From Streptomyces rhizoryzae (lineage in GTDB: Bacteria; Actinomycetota; Actinomycetes; Streptomycetales; Streptomycetaceae), in NCBI RefSeq assembly GCF_023155275.1, contig NZ_JALMUV010000054.1, positions 1-44,321 on the forward strand: DNA of 44,321 bases, written 5' to 3'. The notes below the pieces were generated by a model, which was given only the letters and a program-made list of their open reading frames with translations, was not told the DNA's origin and did not search any database. Positions 23,847 to 30,939 of the stretch are shown one piece after another. Numbering within the stretch: position 1 is the stretch's first letter; each line of letters opens with the position of its first letter. Made by a program: the position numbers and the translations under genes.

Positions 23847-24021
23847 GATCGCTCCTAGTTGAGGGGTTTGGTCGGCTTTCCGCTCATAAGGCAAGAAAAC
23901 CGCTTCTTTTGCTTATCTGCCCCTTGGGGGCTGCGACCCGGATGCTTCGTGACCGCTCATCCGGTGCCGACCGCACTCATTTGATCATCCGACCCCGATT
24001 CGGTTCTGTCCAGGGGGCACC

Positions 24022-24038
24022 GTGGTGACCGTCACCAC
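24022..24038. promoter_or_regulatory. Perfect 8-1-8 palindrome, Crp-like operator
   Basis: GTGGTGAC-C-GTCACCAC is perfectly symmetric. It contains GTG-N6-GTCAC, agreeing with the GTG-N6-GNCAC motif I recall for S. coelicolor Crp. It lies about 176 bp before pckG and 47 bp before the hemolysin III gene, so either could be the target. Confidence 0.55.
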
Positions 24039-24055
24039 TTCCGGACGAACCTGTA

Positions 24056-24078
24056 ACTTACGGTTGCGTAGGTAGCAT
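24056..24078 (+). promoter_or_regulatory. Operator-like repeat overlapping a leaderless promoter
   Basis: ACTTACG-GTTG-CGTAGGT (24056-24073) is a 7-4-7 inverted repeat with 6 of 7 pairs matching. It abuts a -10 TAGCAT (24073-24078) that ends 6 nt before the ATG at 24085. No ribosome site is present, so a leaderless message under repression by a TetR-like dimer is plausible. Confidence 0.55.
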
Positions 24079-24084
24079 TGCGCC

Positions 24085-24822
24085 ATGACTTCCGCGCCTG
24101 ACGCCGCCGAAAGCCGCCCCCCCTCCGCGCCGTCCAGGACCGATTCCGGCTCGGGGGTGGCCGCCGCGGTCGCCGCCGCTGCCGCGCCGCTCAAACCGAA
24201 GCTGCGCGGCTGGCTGCACGCGGGGATGTTCCCCGCCGTGCTGCTCTCCGGCGTCCTGCTGACCGCGCTCGCCGACAGCCCCCGCGGCCGCCTGGCCTGT
24301 GCGATCTACACCCTCAGCGCCTGCCTGCTGTTCGGCGTCAGCGCCCTTTACCACCGCGGGAATTGGAGCCCGCGGATCGGTGGCGTGCTGCGCCGGCTCG
24401 ACCACGCCAACATCTTCCTGATCATCGCGGGCACCTATACGCCGCTGACGCTGCTGCTGGTGCCGGGCACCCGCGGACAGGTGCTGCTGTGGGCGGTGTG
24501 GGCGGCCGCGCTGGCGGGCATCGCCTTCCGCGTCTTCTGGGTCGGCGCCCCGCGCTGGCTCTACACCCCGTGCTACATCGCGATGGGCTGGGCCGCCGTC
24601 TTCTTCCTGCCCGACTTCCTGCGCACCGGCGGCATCGCCGTCCTCGTCCTCGTCATCGTCGGCGGGCTGCTCTACAGCGCGGGCGCCATCGTCTACGGCA
24701 TCAAGCGCCCCAATCCGTCACCGCGGTGGTTCGGCTTCCATGAGGTCTTCCACTCCTTCACCCTTGCCGCCTTCGTCGTGCACTACGTCGGCATCTCGCT
24801 GGTCGCGTATACGCATCGCTGA
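24085..24822 (+). CDS. Hemolysin III / PAQR-family membrane protein
   Basis: 245 residues. A Ser/Ala/Pro-rich cytoplasmic N-terminus (1 to about 35) precedes seven predicted helices. The PAQR metal-site residues are present: Ser and His in SALYHRGNW, Asp in RRLDHANIFLIIAGTYTPL, and two His in FGFHEVFHSFTL. In eukaryotes the same fold has hydrolase or receptor activity; bacterial YqfA-type members are linked to membrane lipid homeostasis, and the name hemolysin is historical. An inverted repeat overlapping the -10 suggests it answers to a lipid-linked or membrane-linked regulator (inference). It is divergent from pckG and convergent with a small membrane protein gene whose 3' end overlaps it. 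Confidence 0.92.
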   Translation: MTSAPDAAESRPPSAPSRTDSGSGVAAAVAAAAAPLKPKLRGWLHAGMFPAVLLSGVLLTALADSPRGRLACAIYTLSACLLFGVSALYHRGNWSPRIGGVLRRLDHANIFLIIAGTYTPLTLLLVPGTRGQVLLWAVWAAALAGIAFRVFWVGAPRWLYTPCYIAMGWAAVFFLPDFLRTGGIAVLVLVIVGGLLYSAGAIVYGIKRPNPSPRWFGFHEVFHSFTLAAFVVHYVGISLVAYTHR

Positions 24823-25059
24823 GCCGGGCCGGATCGGGGCGGCCGGCCCGTCCGGTCTCCCGGCCGGCCTCTCCTGCGGTCTCCCGGCCGCCGCCCGGCG
24901 CCCTGCCGGCCGCGGCCGGGAGGCGGCGGCCACCTGCCAGGCCAGCGCCGCCAGTCCGGCCAGCACCAGGGCCGTCACCAGCGGGCCGCCGCCCACCAGA
25001 TAGCCGCCGACACACAGCGCGGCGGCGAGCGCGGCGTACACATGCCTCACGGGTCGCAT
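24718..25059 (-). CDS. Small membrane protein (113 aa), 3' end antisense to the hemolysin III gene
   Basis: Starts at ATG 25059 with a strong GGAGGGAGG 6 nt upstream, which is the main support. Residues 1-45 form two short hydrophobic helices (VYAALAAALCVGGYLVGG and PLVTALVLAGLAALAWQVAA). The rest is a basic, Pro/Gly-rich tail (RPRPAGRR, QERPAGRPDGPAAPIRPG). The frame runs 105 bp into the convergent hemolysin III gene before stopping; the last 40 residues show no sensible composition, so the true end could be affected by a sequencing error. No family is recognised. It may simply be a small accessory membrane protein. Confidence 0.5.
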   Translation of the reverse strand: MRPVRHVYAALAAALCVGGYLVGGGPLVTALVLAGLAALAWQVAAASRPRPAGRRAAAGRPQERPAGRPDGPAAPIRPGSAMRIRDQRDADVVHDEGGKGEGVEDLMEAEPPR

Positions 25060-25124
25060 CGCGAGCCTCCCTCCGAGCGTCACTGTCCGTAACGATGCCC
25101 GCGTACGAGCGTGACACACCCCAC

Positions 25125-25144
25125 TGACAATCAGAGACCTGTCA
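25125..25144. promoter_or_regulatory. Candidate operator TGACA-N10-TGTCA near the TetR gene
   Basis: A perfect 5-bp inverted repeat with a 10-nt spacer lies 78 bp before the TetR start. A third TGACA (25112-25116) lies just upstream. It is the best candidate for autoregulation, but short repeats are common. Confidence 0.35.
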
Positions 25145-25221
25145 AGGCGCCGCACCTCGGCCACCGGCCCCCGGGCGCCCCGCGCGGTGGCCGGGCATCG
25201 GCACCGCGGCGGATGGGGACA

Positions 25222-25857
25222 ATGAGCCGCATGGTCTCCGCACGCACCCCCGCCGCGGCGCCGTCCGGAACCCCCCGGCCCGGACGGCGCGAGCGGAAGA
25301 AGCTCCAGACCCGGCAGGCGATCCGCCGGGCCGCCTTCCGGCTCTTCGCGGAGCGGGGCTACGAGGCGACCGGCGTCGACCGGATCGCCGAAGCCGCCGA
25401 GGTCTCCCCCAGCACGGTCTTCCGCCACTTCCCCGCCAAGGAGGACATCGTCCTCCCCGACGAGTACGACGACCTGCTGGCGGGCGGGATCCGGGCCCGG
25501 CCGGCCGGCGAGCCGATCGCCGAGACGCTGCGGCACGTCGCGGTCGGGATCCTGCACGGCACCAGCACGGCCGACCGCGGCGAACTCCTCCAGCGCATCC
25601 GGCTGGTCCGCGATGTGCCCGCCGTCCGGGGCCGCACCGCCGAACGCACCGCCCGCCACGTGGACCTCGTCAGCACCGCGCTGGCCGAGCGCACCGGGCG
25701 GCCCGCCGACGACCTGGGCCTCCGGGTCGTCAGCGCCGCCGCGCTGGCCGCGCTCCAGGAGGCGCTGCTGCGCTGGGCGGAGGACGCCCGGGCGGCGGGC
25801 CCGGAGGCGCTGATCCACCAGGCGATGGACGTCCTGGCCGGCGGCCTCACCCTCTGA
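25222..25857 (+). CDS. TetR-family transcriptional regulator
   Basis: 211 residues from ATG at 25222; ATG codons at 25213 and 25231 are alternatives because no strong ribosome site decides. The DNA-binding part (about residues 20-70) has RQAIRRAAFRLFAERGYEATGVDRIAEAAEVSPSTVFRHFPAKEDIV, a clear TetR helix-turn-helix. The C-terminal domain (about 75-200) resembles the MftR-like or AcrR C-terminal type, with ELLQRIRLVRDVPAVRG and ALLRWAEDARAAG. The ligand is unknown. It is divergent from a small membrane protein gene and convergent with an amidase gene. Confidence 0.92.
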   Translation: MSRMVSARTPAAAPSGTPRPGRRERKKLQTRQAIRRAAFRLFAERGYEATGVDRIAEAAEVSPSTVFRHFPAKEDIVLPDEYDDLLAGGIRARPAGEPIAETLRHVAVGILHGTSTADRGELLQRIRLVRDVPAVRGRTAERTARHVDLVSTALAERTGRPADDLGLRVVSAAALAALQEALLRWAEDARAAGPEALIHQAMDVLAGGLTL

Positions 25858-26008
25858 GCGCGTCCTTCGCGCACCGGCGCCGCTTCCGGTGGCGCACGGC
25901 GCCCGGCGGGCGGCCGCCGCCCCGCCGCCGCCCGTAGGAGCACAGGCCCGCGGTGCCAGTCCGGCACGGCACCCCCGCCTCCCCGGTACGCGACTTTGCG
26001 GACACCCC

Positions 26009-27352
26009 CTAGGCCGACGCGCCCCCGTTCAGTACGCGCTCGATGCCGGCCGCCCCGTGCAGCAGCTCCTCGTCGGCCCCCCAACGGCCCACCAGCTCCA
26101 GGCCCAGCGGCAGGCCGGCGGCGGACCGTCCGGCGGGCAGGCTCAGCGACGGCAGCCCGGCGTTGCTCCAGGGCAGGCACATGACGGAATCACCGGTGGT
26201 GGCCAGGCCCGCGGGCGCCGGGCCGGTGGCCGCCGGGGCGATCCACAGGTCGATCCCGGCACCCGCCCCGTCCGCGGCGAGCCGCTCCCGGAAGGCGGCA
26301 CGGCGCTCCCGGGCGGCCTCGTAGGCGGCGTCCCCGATCGTGTGGCCCTGGCGGATCGCGGCCACCGTCTGCTCCCGGTAGCGGTCGGCGTAACGGGCGA
26401 ACCACCGGGCGTGGGCGCGGGCGAGCTCGTAGCGGTTCATGGTGAAGAGCTGCTCGGTGATCCGCGCGAAGTCGGCCATCACGGGCACCTCGCGGACGTC
26501 GTAGCCGGCCGCGGCCAGCACGGCCCGCTGCGCCGCGAAGGCGGACCGCGCCTCGTGGCCGGCCCGCTCCAGGTAGGGCCCGGCGGGGACGCCCAGCACC
26601 GGCCGCCGGTCCGGCCCGGCCGCGTCCCCGCCACCGGCCTCCGCCGCGGACCGCCACGCGTCGCAGAGCACCGCCGCGACCAGCGCGATCCCCGCGACGT
26701 CCGTGGCGTAGCACCCGAGGGTGTCGAAACTGACCGCGTTCGGCAGCACCCCGTCGCACGGGATCCGCCCATAGGTCGGCTTGAAACCGACCACCCCGCA
26801 GTAGGCGGCGGGCCGGATCATCGAGCCGACGGTCTGCGTCCCGAGGGCCAGCGGGACCATCCCGGCGGCGACCGCGGCCGCCGAGCCGCTGCTCGAACCG
26901 CCGGGCGTGTGGCCGGTGTGGTGCGGGTTGCGGGTCGGCCCCGGTGCGGTGACCGCGAACTCCGCGGTCACCGTCTTGCCGGCGATCAGCGCCCCGGCGG
27001 CGCGCAGCCGGTCCACCACGGCGGCCTGCGGGCCGGCCAGCTCCTTTGGCGGCAGCGCCGAACCGGCCCGCGTGGGCAGCCCGTTGACGTGCACGATGTC
27101 CTTGACGCCGACCGTGACGCCGTACAGCGCGGGGCGTCCGGCGGCGCCCGGCGGCCCGGCCGCGGCCAGCTCCCGGGCCGCTTCCCGGAGCCGGGCGCGG
27201 CGCCCCGGCTCCGGGACGAAGGCGTGGATCCGGTGGTCCACCGCGTCGATGCGGTCGCAGGTGCGGAGCACCGCGGCGAGCGGGTCGTCCGCACCGGACC
27301 GCAGCGCCGCGGCCTCCTGGACGAGGGAACGGGACCCGAGCAAGGTCGTCAC
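26009..27352 (-). CDS. Amidase (amidase signature family)
   Basis: 447 residues. The amidase signature Ser-Ser-Lys triad is visible: Lys in GVTVGVKDIVHV, Ser in TPGGSSSGSAAAVAAG, and the second Ser in ALGTQTVGSMIRPAAYCG (the GSMIRPA block). The C-terminal half (LGVPAGPYLERAG, DLWIAPAATGPAP, MCLPWSNAGLPSLSLPAG) is family-typical. It hydrolyses an amide bond; the substrate is unknown. The start is GTG at 27352 without a ribosome site but with TAGCCT 6 nt upstream, so a leaderless message is plausible. It follows the MDR oxidoreductase gene by 101 bp on the same strand. Confidence 0.9.
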   Translation of the reverse strand: MTTLLGSRSLVQEAAALRSGADDPLAAVLRTCDRIDAVDHRIHAFVPEPGRRARLREAARELAAAGPPGAAGRPALYGVTVGVKDIVHVNGLPTRAGSALPPKELAGPQAAVVDRLRAAGALIAGKTVTAEFAVTAPGPTRNPHHTGHTPGGSSSGSAAAVAAGMVPLALGTQTVGSMIRPAAYCGVVGFKPTYGRIPCDGVLPNAVSFDTLGCYATDVAGIALVAAVLCDAWRSAAEAGGGDAAGPDRRPVLGVPAGPYLERAGHEARSAFAAQRAVLAAAGYDVREVPVMADFARITEQLFTMNRYELARAHARWFARYADRYREQTVAAIRQGHTIGDAAYEAARERRAAFRERLAADGAGAGIDLWIAPAATGPAPAGLATTGDSVMCLPWSNAGLPSLSLPAGRSAAGLPLGLELVGRWGADEELLHGAAGIERVLNGGASA

Positions 27353-27358
27353 CCGGGC

Positions 27359-27364
27359 AGGCTA
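27359..27364 (-). promoter_or_regulatory. -10 element of a possibly leaderless amidase transcript
   Basis: TAGCCT on the minus strand ends 6 nt before the GTG at 27352. The -35 is not recognisable. Confidence 0.35.
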
Positions 27365-27453
27365 CCGCCGGGAACCGCAATCCCCCGGACGGATGACCCC
27401 ATCCGCCACGGCCCACCGGGTACCCCAACGCCCGCCCGTACACCGGCTGTTGG

Positions 27454-28458
27454 TCAGAGCTCCACGAGGACGGCACCCAGGTGCGTGCCCGCGATCAGCT
27501 CCTGGAGGGCCCGCGGGGCCTGCTCGATGCCCTGGAGGCGGGCGTGCGGGAAGGTGAGGGTGCCGTCGCGCAGCCCCCGGCCGAACAGCCGGTTCCACTC
27601 CGGGATCAGGTCGAGGTGGTCGTAGAGGGCGACCCCGCGCAGCGTGATGCCGCGGGAGACCAGGGACAGCGTGTCGACGGGGGTCGCGGCCGGCCGGCCG
27701 TCCGCGAGTTGCGCGGCGAGCGCCCCGACGAGGGCGAGCCGGGCACCCCTCCTGGCGAGGGCGATCGCGGCCTGGAGCTGCTCCCCGCCGACGTTGTCGA
27801 AGAGCGCGTCGATGCCCTCGGGGGCGGCCGCGCGCAGCTGCTCCTCGATGGGCCCGGCGCCGCGCAGGACCACCGCGTCGTAACCGAACTCCGCGCGGAG
27901 CCGGTCGGCCTTCGCCGGCGAGCCGGTGCTGCCGATGACCCGGGCGGCACCGCGCAGCCGGGCGAGCTGGCCGGCCAGCGAGCCGACGCCGCCGGCCGCG
28001 CCCGTGATGAACACCGTGTCACCGGGGCGCACTTCGGCGCCGCGGTCGATGCCCATCAGGGCGGTGGGGCCCTGCGAGAGGTAGGCGGCCGGGTCGGGCA
28101 GCAGATCCGGGTCCAGGCGCTGCACCTGCCCGGCGTCCACCAGGGCGTACTCGCGCCAGCCGAGGCGGTGCGCCACCAGGTCGCCGGGGGCCAGGCCGGT
28201 CCCCGGGGCGGCGACCACCTCTCCGACGGCGGGCCCGTGGAGCGCCTCGCCGACCTGGAAGGACGGCATCGGCAGGGAGGTGTTCTCGTCCATCAGGGTG
28301 CGCATCACGGCCGCGACGGACATCAGGGTGTTGCGTACGAGGACCTGGCCCTCCACGGGCTCGGGGACGGGGACCTCGGCGATCTCGAAGAGGTCGTCGC
28401 CGACCGGACCCGCGGGGCGGGCGGCGAGGCGGACCTCGCGGTGCGTGCGGTTCGTCAT
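27454..28458 (-). CDS. NADP-dependent MDR oxidoreductase (zinc-independent, alkenal/quinone reductase-like)
   Basis: 334 residues. This is the medium-chain dehydrogenase/reductase fold of the leukotriene B4 12-hydroxydehydrogenase/CurA-like group. The N-terminal GroES-like part has VLVRNTLMSVAAVMRTLMDE and GDLVAHRLGWREYALVDA. The nucleotide-binding motif ITGAAGGVGSLAGQLARL is followed by ARVIGSTGSPAKADRL, whose Ser and Lys favour NADP(H). GIDALFDNVGGEQLQAAIAL is the usual substrate-side block, and no structural zinc Cys cluster is present. It would reduce activated C=C bonds of enones or aldehydes. ATG at 28458 is the first plausible start. A hairpin separates it from the upstream DUF255 gene. 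Confidence 0.92.
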   Translation of the reverse strand: MTNRTHREVRLAARPAGPVGDDLFEIAEVPVPEPVEGQVLVRNTLMSVAAVMRTLMDENTSLPMPSFQVGEALHGPAVGEVVAAPGTGLAPGDLVAHRLGWREYALVDAGQVQRLDPDLLPDPAAYLSQGPTALMGIDRGAEVRPGDTVFITGAAGGVGSLAGQLARLRGAARVIGSTGSPAKADRLRAEFGYDAVVLRGAGPIEEQLRAAAPEGIDALFDNVGGEQLQAAIALARRGARLALVGALAAQLADGRPAATPVDTLSLVSRGITLRGVALYDHLDLIPEWNRLFGRGLRDGTLTFPHARLQGIEQAPRALQELIAGTHLGAVLVEL

Positions 28459-28551
28459 GTGCGGAGGCTAGACGGTGCGGCGCCCGTCCCGGCCAACCGG
28501 GCCGCCGTGGCGCCCACTTGAGGCGCGGCGGGGCGGGGCCGGGGGGCCGCC

Positions 28552-28577
28552 CACCGGGGCGGGCCCCCGCCCCGGTG
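28552..28577. terminator. Hairpin downstream of the DUF255 gene
   Basis: Arms 28552-28563 and 28566-28577 are perfectly complementary (about 11 usable pairs with a 4-nt loop). It lies 91 nt after the DUF255 stop and 94 nt before the MDR gene on the minus strand, within an extremely GC-rich spacer. Confidence 0.55.
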
Positions 28578-28667
28578 CCCGGACCACCGCCTCCGGCCAC
28601 CCCGGGCCCGCGGCCACCGCAGCCCCCGCCCCCTCGGACCCGCGGGGCGCGCGGGGCGCGCGGGGCC

Positions 28668-30719
28668 TCAGCCGCGCAGCCGCCGCGCCAGCTCCTCCGG
28701 GTCGGTCGTCGGGCGCTCGCAGGTGAAGTGGCGGCACACGTAGGCGGCCGGCTGCCCGTCGACCAGCGGGCGCGCCATCAGCAGCGGCACCTCGGCGGCG
28801 TCGTCCGGCCCCGGGGCGCCCAGGGCGACCACCGTCCCGGGGGCGGTGCCGAGCAGGGCGGCGCGGTGCAGCGCGCGGGTGGCCGGGTCGTCCGGCGGGC
28901 CGACCACCGCGACCTCGCGCGGCCCGTCCAGCGCCGCCTCGGCGACCGCGAGGCCCCAGCCGATGAAGCGCGGCGCCCGCCCGCCGAGCGCGGTGACGAT
29001 CCCCAGGGCGCGCTCCGCGGCGTCCCGGTGCAGCGCGCTGCCGGTCAGCGCCCCGTAGGAGAGCAGCGCCCCGGCCGCGGCGGTCCACCCGGAGGGCGTG
29101 GCGTTGTCGGTCGGGTCCTGGGGGCGGCGGATCAGCTTCTCGGCGTCGGCGGCGGTGTCGTAGAGGGTGCCGTCGGCGGCGGTGAACTGGACCAGGACGG
29201 TGTCCAGGAGGAAGCCGGCGAACTCCACCCAGACGCCCTCCCCGGTGACCGAGGCCAGCGTCAGGAAGCCCTCGGCGGCGTTGGCGTAGTCCTCCAGGAC
29301 ACCGGTGCTGCCGCCGGCCGTGCCGTCCCTGGAGGTGCGGTGCAGCCGCGTCTGCCCGTCCATGTGGACGCGGACCAGCAGGTCGGCGGCGTCGGTGGCG
29401 GCCTGCACGAGGTCGGGCCGGTCGAAGTAGGCGCCGGTCTCGGCGAGCGCGGCGACGGCCAGGCCGTTCCAGGAGGTGACGACCTTGTCGTCGCGCCCCG
29501 GGCGCGGCCGCTGCGCGCGCGCCGCCAGCAGCCGCTCCCGTACCGACGCGACCCGTCCGGCGTCCGCCAGCGGGCCGCCGGTGTCGGGGAGTTGCAGGAC
29601 CGAGGCGCCCTCCTCGAAGGTGCCCTCCTCGGTGACGCCGAAGTACGCGGCGGCGAACGCGGCGTCGTCCTCGCCCAGGACGTCGCGCAGCTGCTCCGGC
29701 GTCCAGACGTAGTACGCGCCCTCGGCGTGCCGGCCCGTCCCGTCGTCGCTGTCCGCGTCCAGCGCGGAGGCGAAACCGCCCTGGTCGGTGCGGAGTTCGC
29801 GGACCATGAAGTCGGCGGTCTCCAGCGCGACCCGGCGGGCTTGATCCGAGCCGGTGGCCCGCCAGAGGTGGGCGTACAGGCGGCAGAGCAGGGCGTTGTC
29901 GTACAGCATCTTCTCGAAGTGCGGAACGATCCATTCCCGGTCGACGGAATAGCGCGCGAAACCGCCGCCGAGCTGGTCGTAGATGCCGCCGCGGGCCATC
30001 GCCGCACAGGTCGCCTGGACCATCTCCAGCGCGCCGGCGGAGCCGGTCCGGGCGTGGTGGCGGAGCAGGAACTCCAGCACCATCGGCGGCGGGAACTTCG
30101 GCGCGCCGCCGAACCCGCCGTGCACCGCGTCGAACTCGCGGGTCAGCCCCATCAGCGCGGTGTGCAGCTCCTCGGGGCGCGGGGGCCGCCGGCCGTCCTC
30201 GGGGAGCGACCCGGCCAGCGAGCGGCCCGCGAGGTCGGCGACGATCCGGCCCGCGACCTCGCCGACCTCCTCCCGGCGGTCCGCCCAGGCGGCTCGGACC
30301 CCTTCCAGCACCTGCCCGAAGGAGGGCATGCCGTGGCGGGGCTCGGGCGGGAAGTACGTCCCGAAGTAGAAGGGCTCGGCGGCGGGCGTGAGGAAGACGG
30401 TCATCGGCCAGCCGCCCTGACCGGTGGCCGCCTGGACGGCCTCCATGTAGACCGCGTCGACGTCCGGACGCTCCTCGCGGTCGACCTTGACGGCCACGAA
30501 GTGGTCATTGATCAGCCCGGCGAGCCCGGGATCCGCAAAGCTCTCGTCGGCCATCACATGGCACCAGTGGCACGAGCTGTACCCGACGCTGAGCAGCACC
30601 GGGACGCCGCGTCGGCGGGCCTCCTCGAATGCTTCGGGGGACCACGGCCACCAGTCGACGGGGTTGTCGGCGTGCTGGAGCAGGTACGGGGACGTCTCTT
30701 GGGCCAGGCGGTTCGGCAT
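28668..30719 (-). CDS. DUF255 thioredoxin-fold / six-hairpin glycosidase-like protein (YyaL/SPATA20 family)
   Basis: 683 residues from ATG at 30719, with GAGGA 8 nt upstream. The N-terminal DUF255 thioredoxin-like domain begins NRLAQETSPYLLQHADNPVDWWPW and carries SSCHWCHVM (Cys50 and Cys53 form the CxxC). GGWPMTVFLTPAAEPFYFGTYFPPE and the GGFGGAPKFPPPM segment follow. The C-terminal 400 residues are the alpha/alpha barrel part, with MLYDNALLCRLYAHLW and VTSWNGLAVAALAETGAYF. The family is widespread but poorly understood; a redox or N-acyl sugar epimerase-like role has been suggested from fold only. It is divergent from the STAND gene, with a DnaA-box-like 9-mer in the spacer. Confidence 0.93.
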   Translation of the reverse strand: MPNRLAQETSPYLLQHADNPVDWWPWSPEAFEEARRRGVPVLLSVGYSSCHWCHVMADESFADPGLAGLINDHFVAVKVDREERPDVDAVYMEAVQAATGQGGWPMTVFLTPAAEPFYFGTYFPPEPRHGMPSFGQVLEGVRAAWADRREEVGEVAGRIVADLAGRSLAGSLPEDGRRPPRPEELHTALMGLTREFDAVHGGFGGAPKFPPPMVLEFLLRHHARTGSAGALEMVQATCAAMARGGIYDQLGGGFARYSVDREWIVPHFEKMLYDNALLCRLYAHLWRATGSDQARRVALETADFMVRELRTDQGGFASALDADSDDGTGRHAEGAYYVWTPEQLRDVLGEDDAAFAAAYFGVTEEGTFEEGASVLQLPDTGGPLADAGRVASVRERLLAARAQRPRPGRDDKVVTSWNGLAVAALAETGAYFDRPDLVQAATDAADLLVRVHMDGQTRLHRTSRDGTAGGSTGVLEDYANAAEGFLTLASVTGEGVWVEFAGFLLDTVLVQFTAADGTLYDTAADAEKLIRRPQDPTDNATPSGWTAAAGALLSYGALTGSALHRDAAERALGIVTALGGRAPRFIGWGLAVAEAALDGPREVAVVGPPDDPATRALHRAALLGTAPGTVVALGAPGPDDAAEVPLLMARPLVDGQPAAYVCRHFTCERPTTDPEELARRLRG

Positions 30720-30767
30720 GGGGCCATCCTCTCCCAACGGGGCGGCGGTTGCCGGGTGTGTCGGGAG

Positions 30768-30776
30768 TTATCCACA
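30768..30776 (+). promoter_or_regulatory. Second DnaA-box-like 9-mer TTATCCACA
   Basis: Exact match to the classical DnaA box, 49 bp upstream of the DUF255 start and in the divergent spacer to the STAND gene. Confidence 0.35.
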
Positions 30777-30939
30777 GCCCTGCCGGGAAGGGCGTGGAGG
30801 CGGAACACTGTGCGTACGGCGGTGATCACGCCGGGGCGGGCCGCGGTGGCGGGTGACCGGTGCGCCGCCGGGGCGGCGGTGATCCGCAGGGGAGTGCTGG
30901 ACGCGCCACGACCGTGGCGACTGCTGGAGGGGGACGGAC

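Noticed and set aside
22023..23894. PEP carboxykinase starting at the ATG 23894
   Set aside because: No ribosome site; GTG 23846 has AGGAG and matches the family length.
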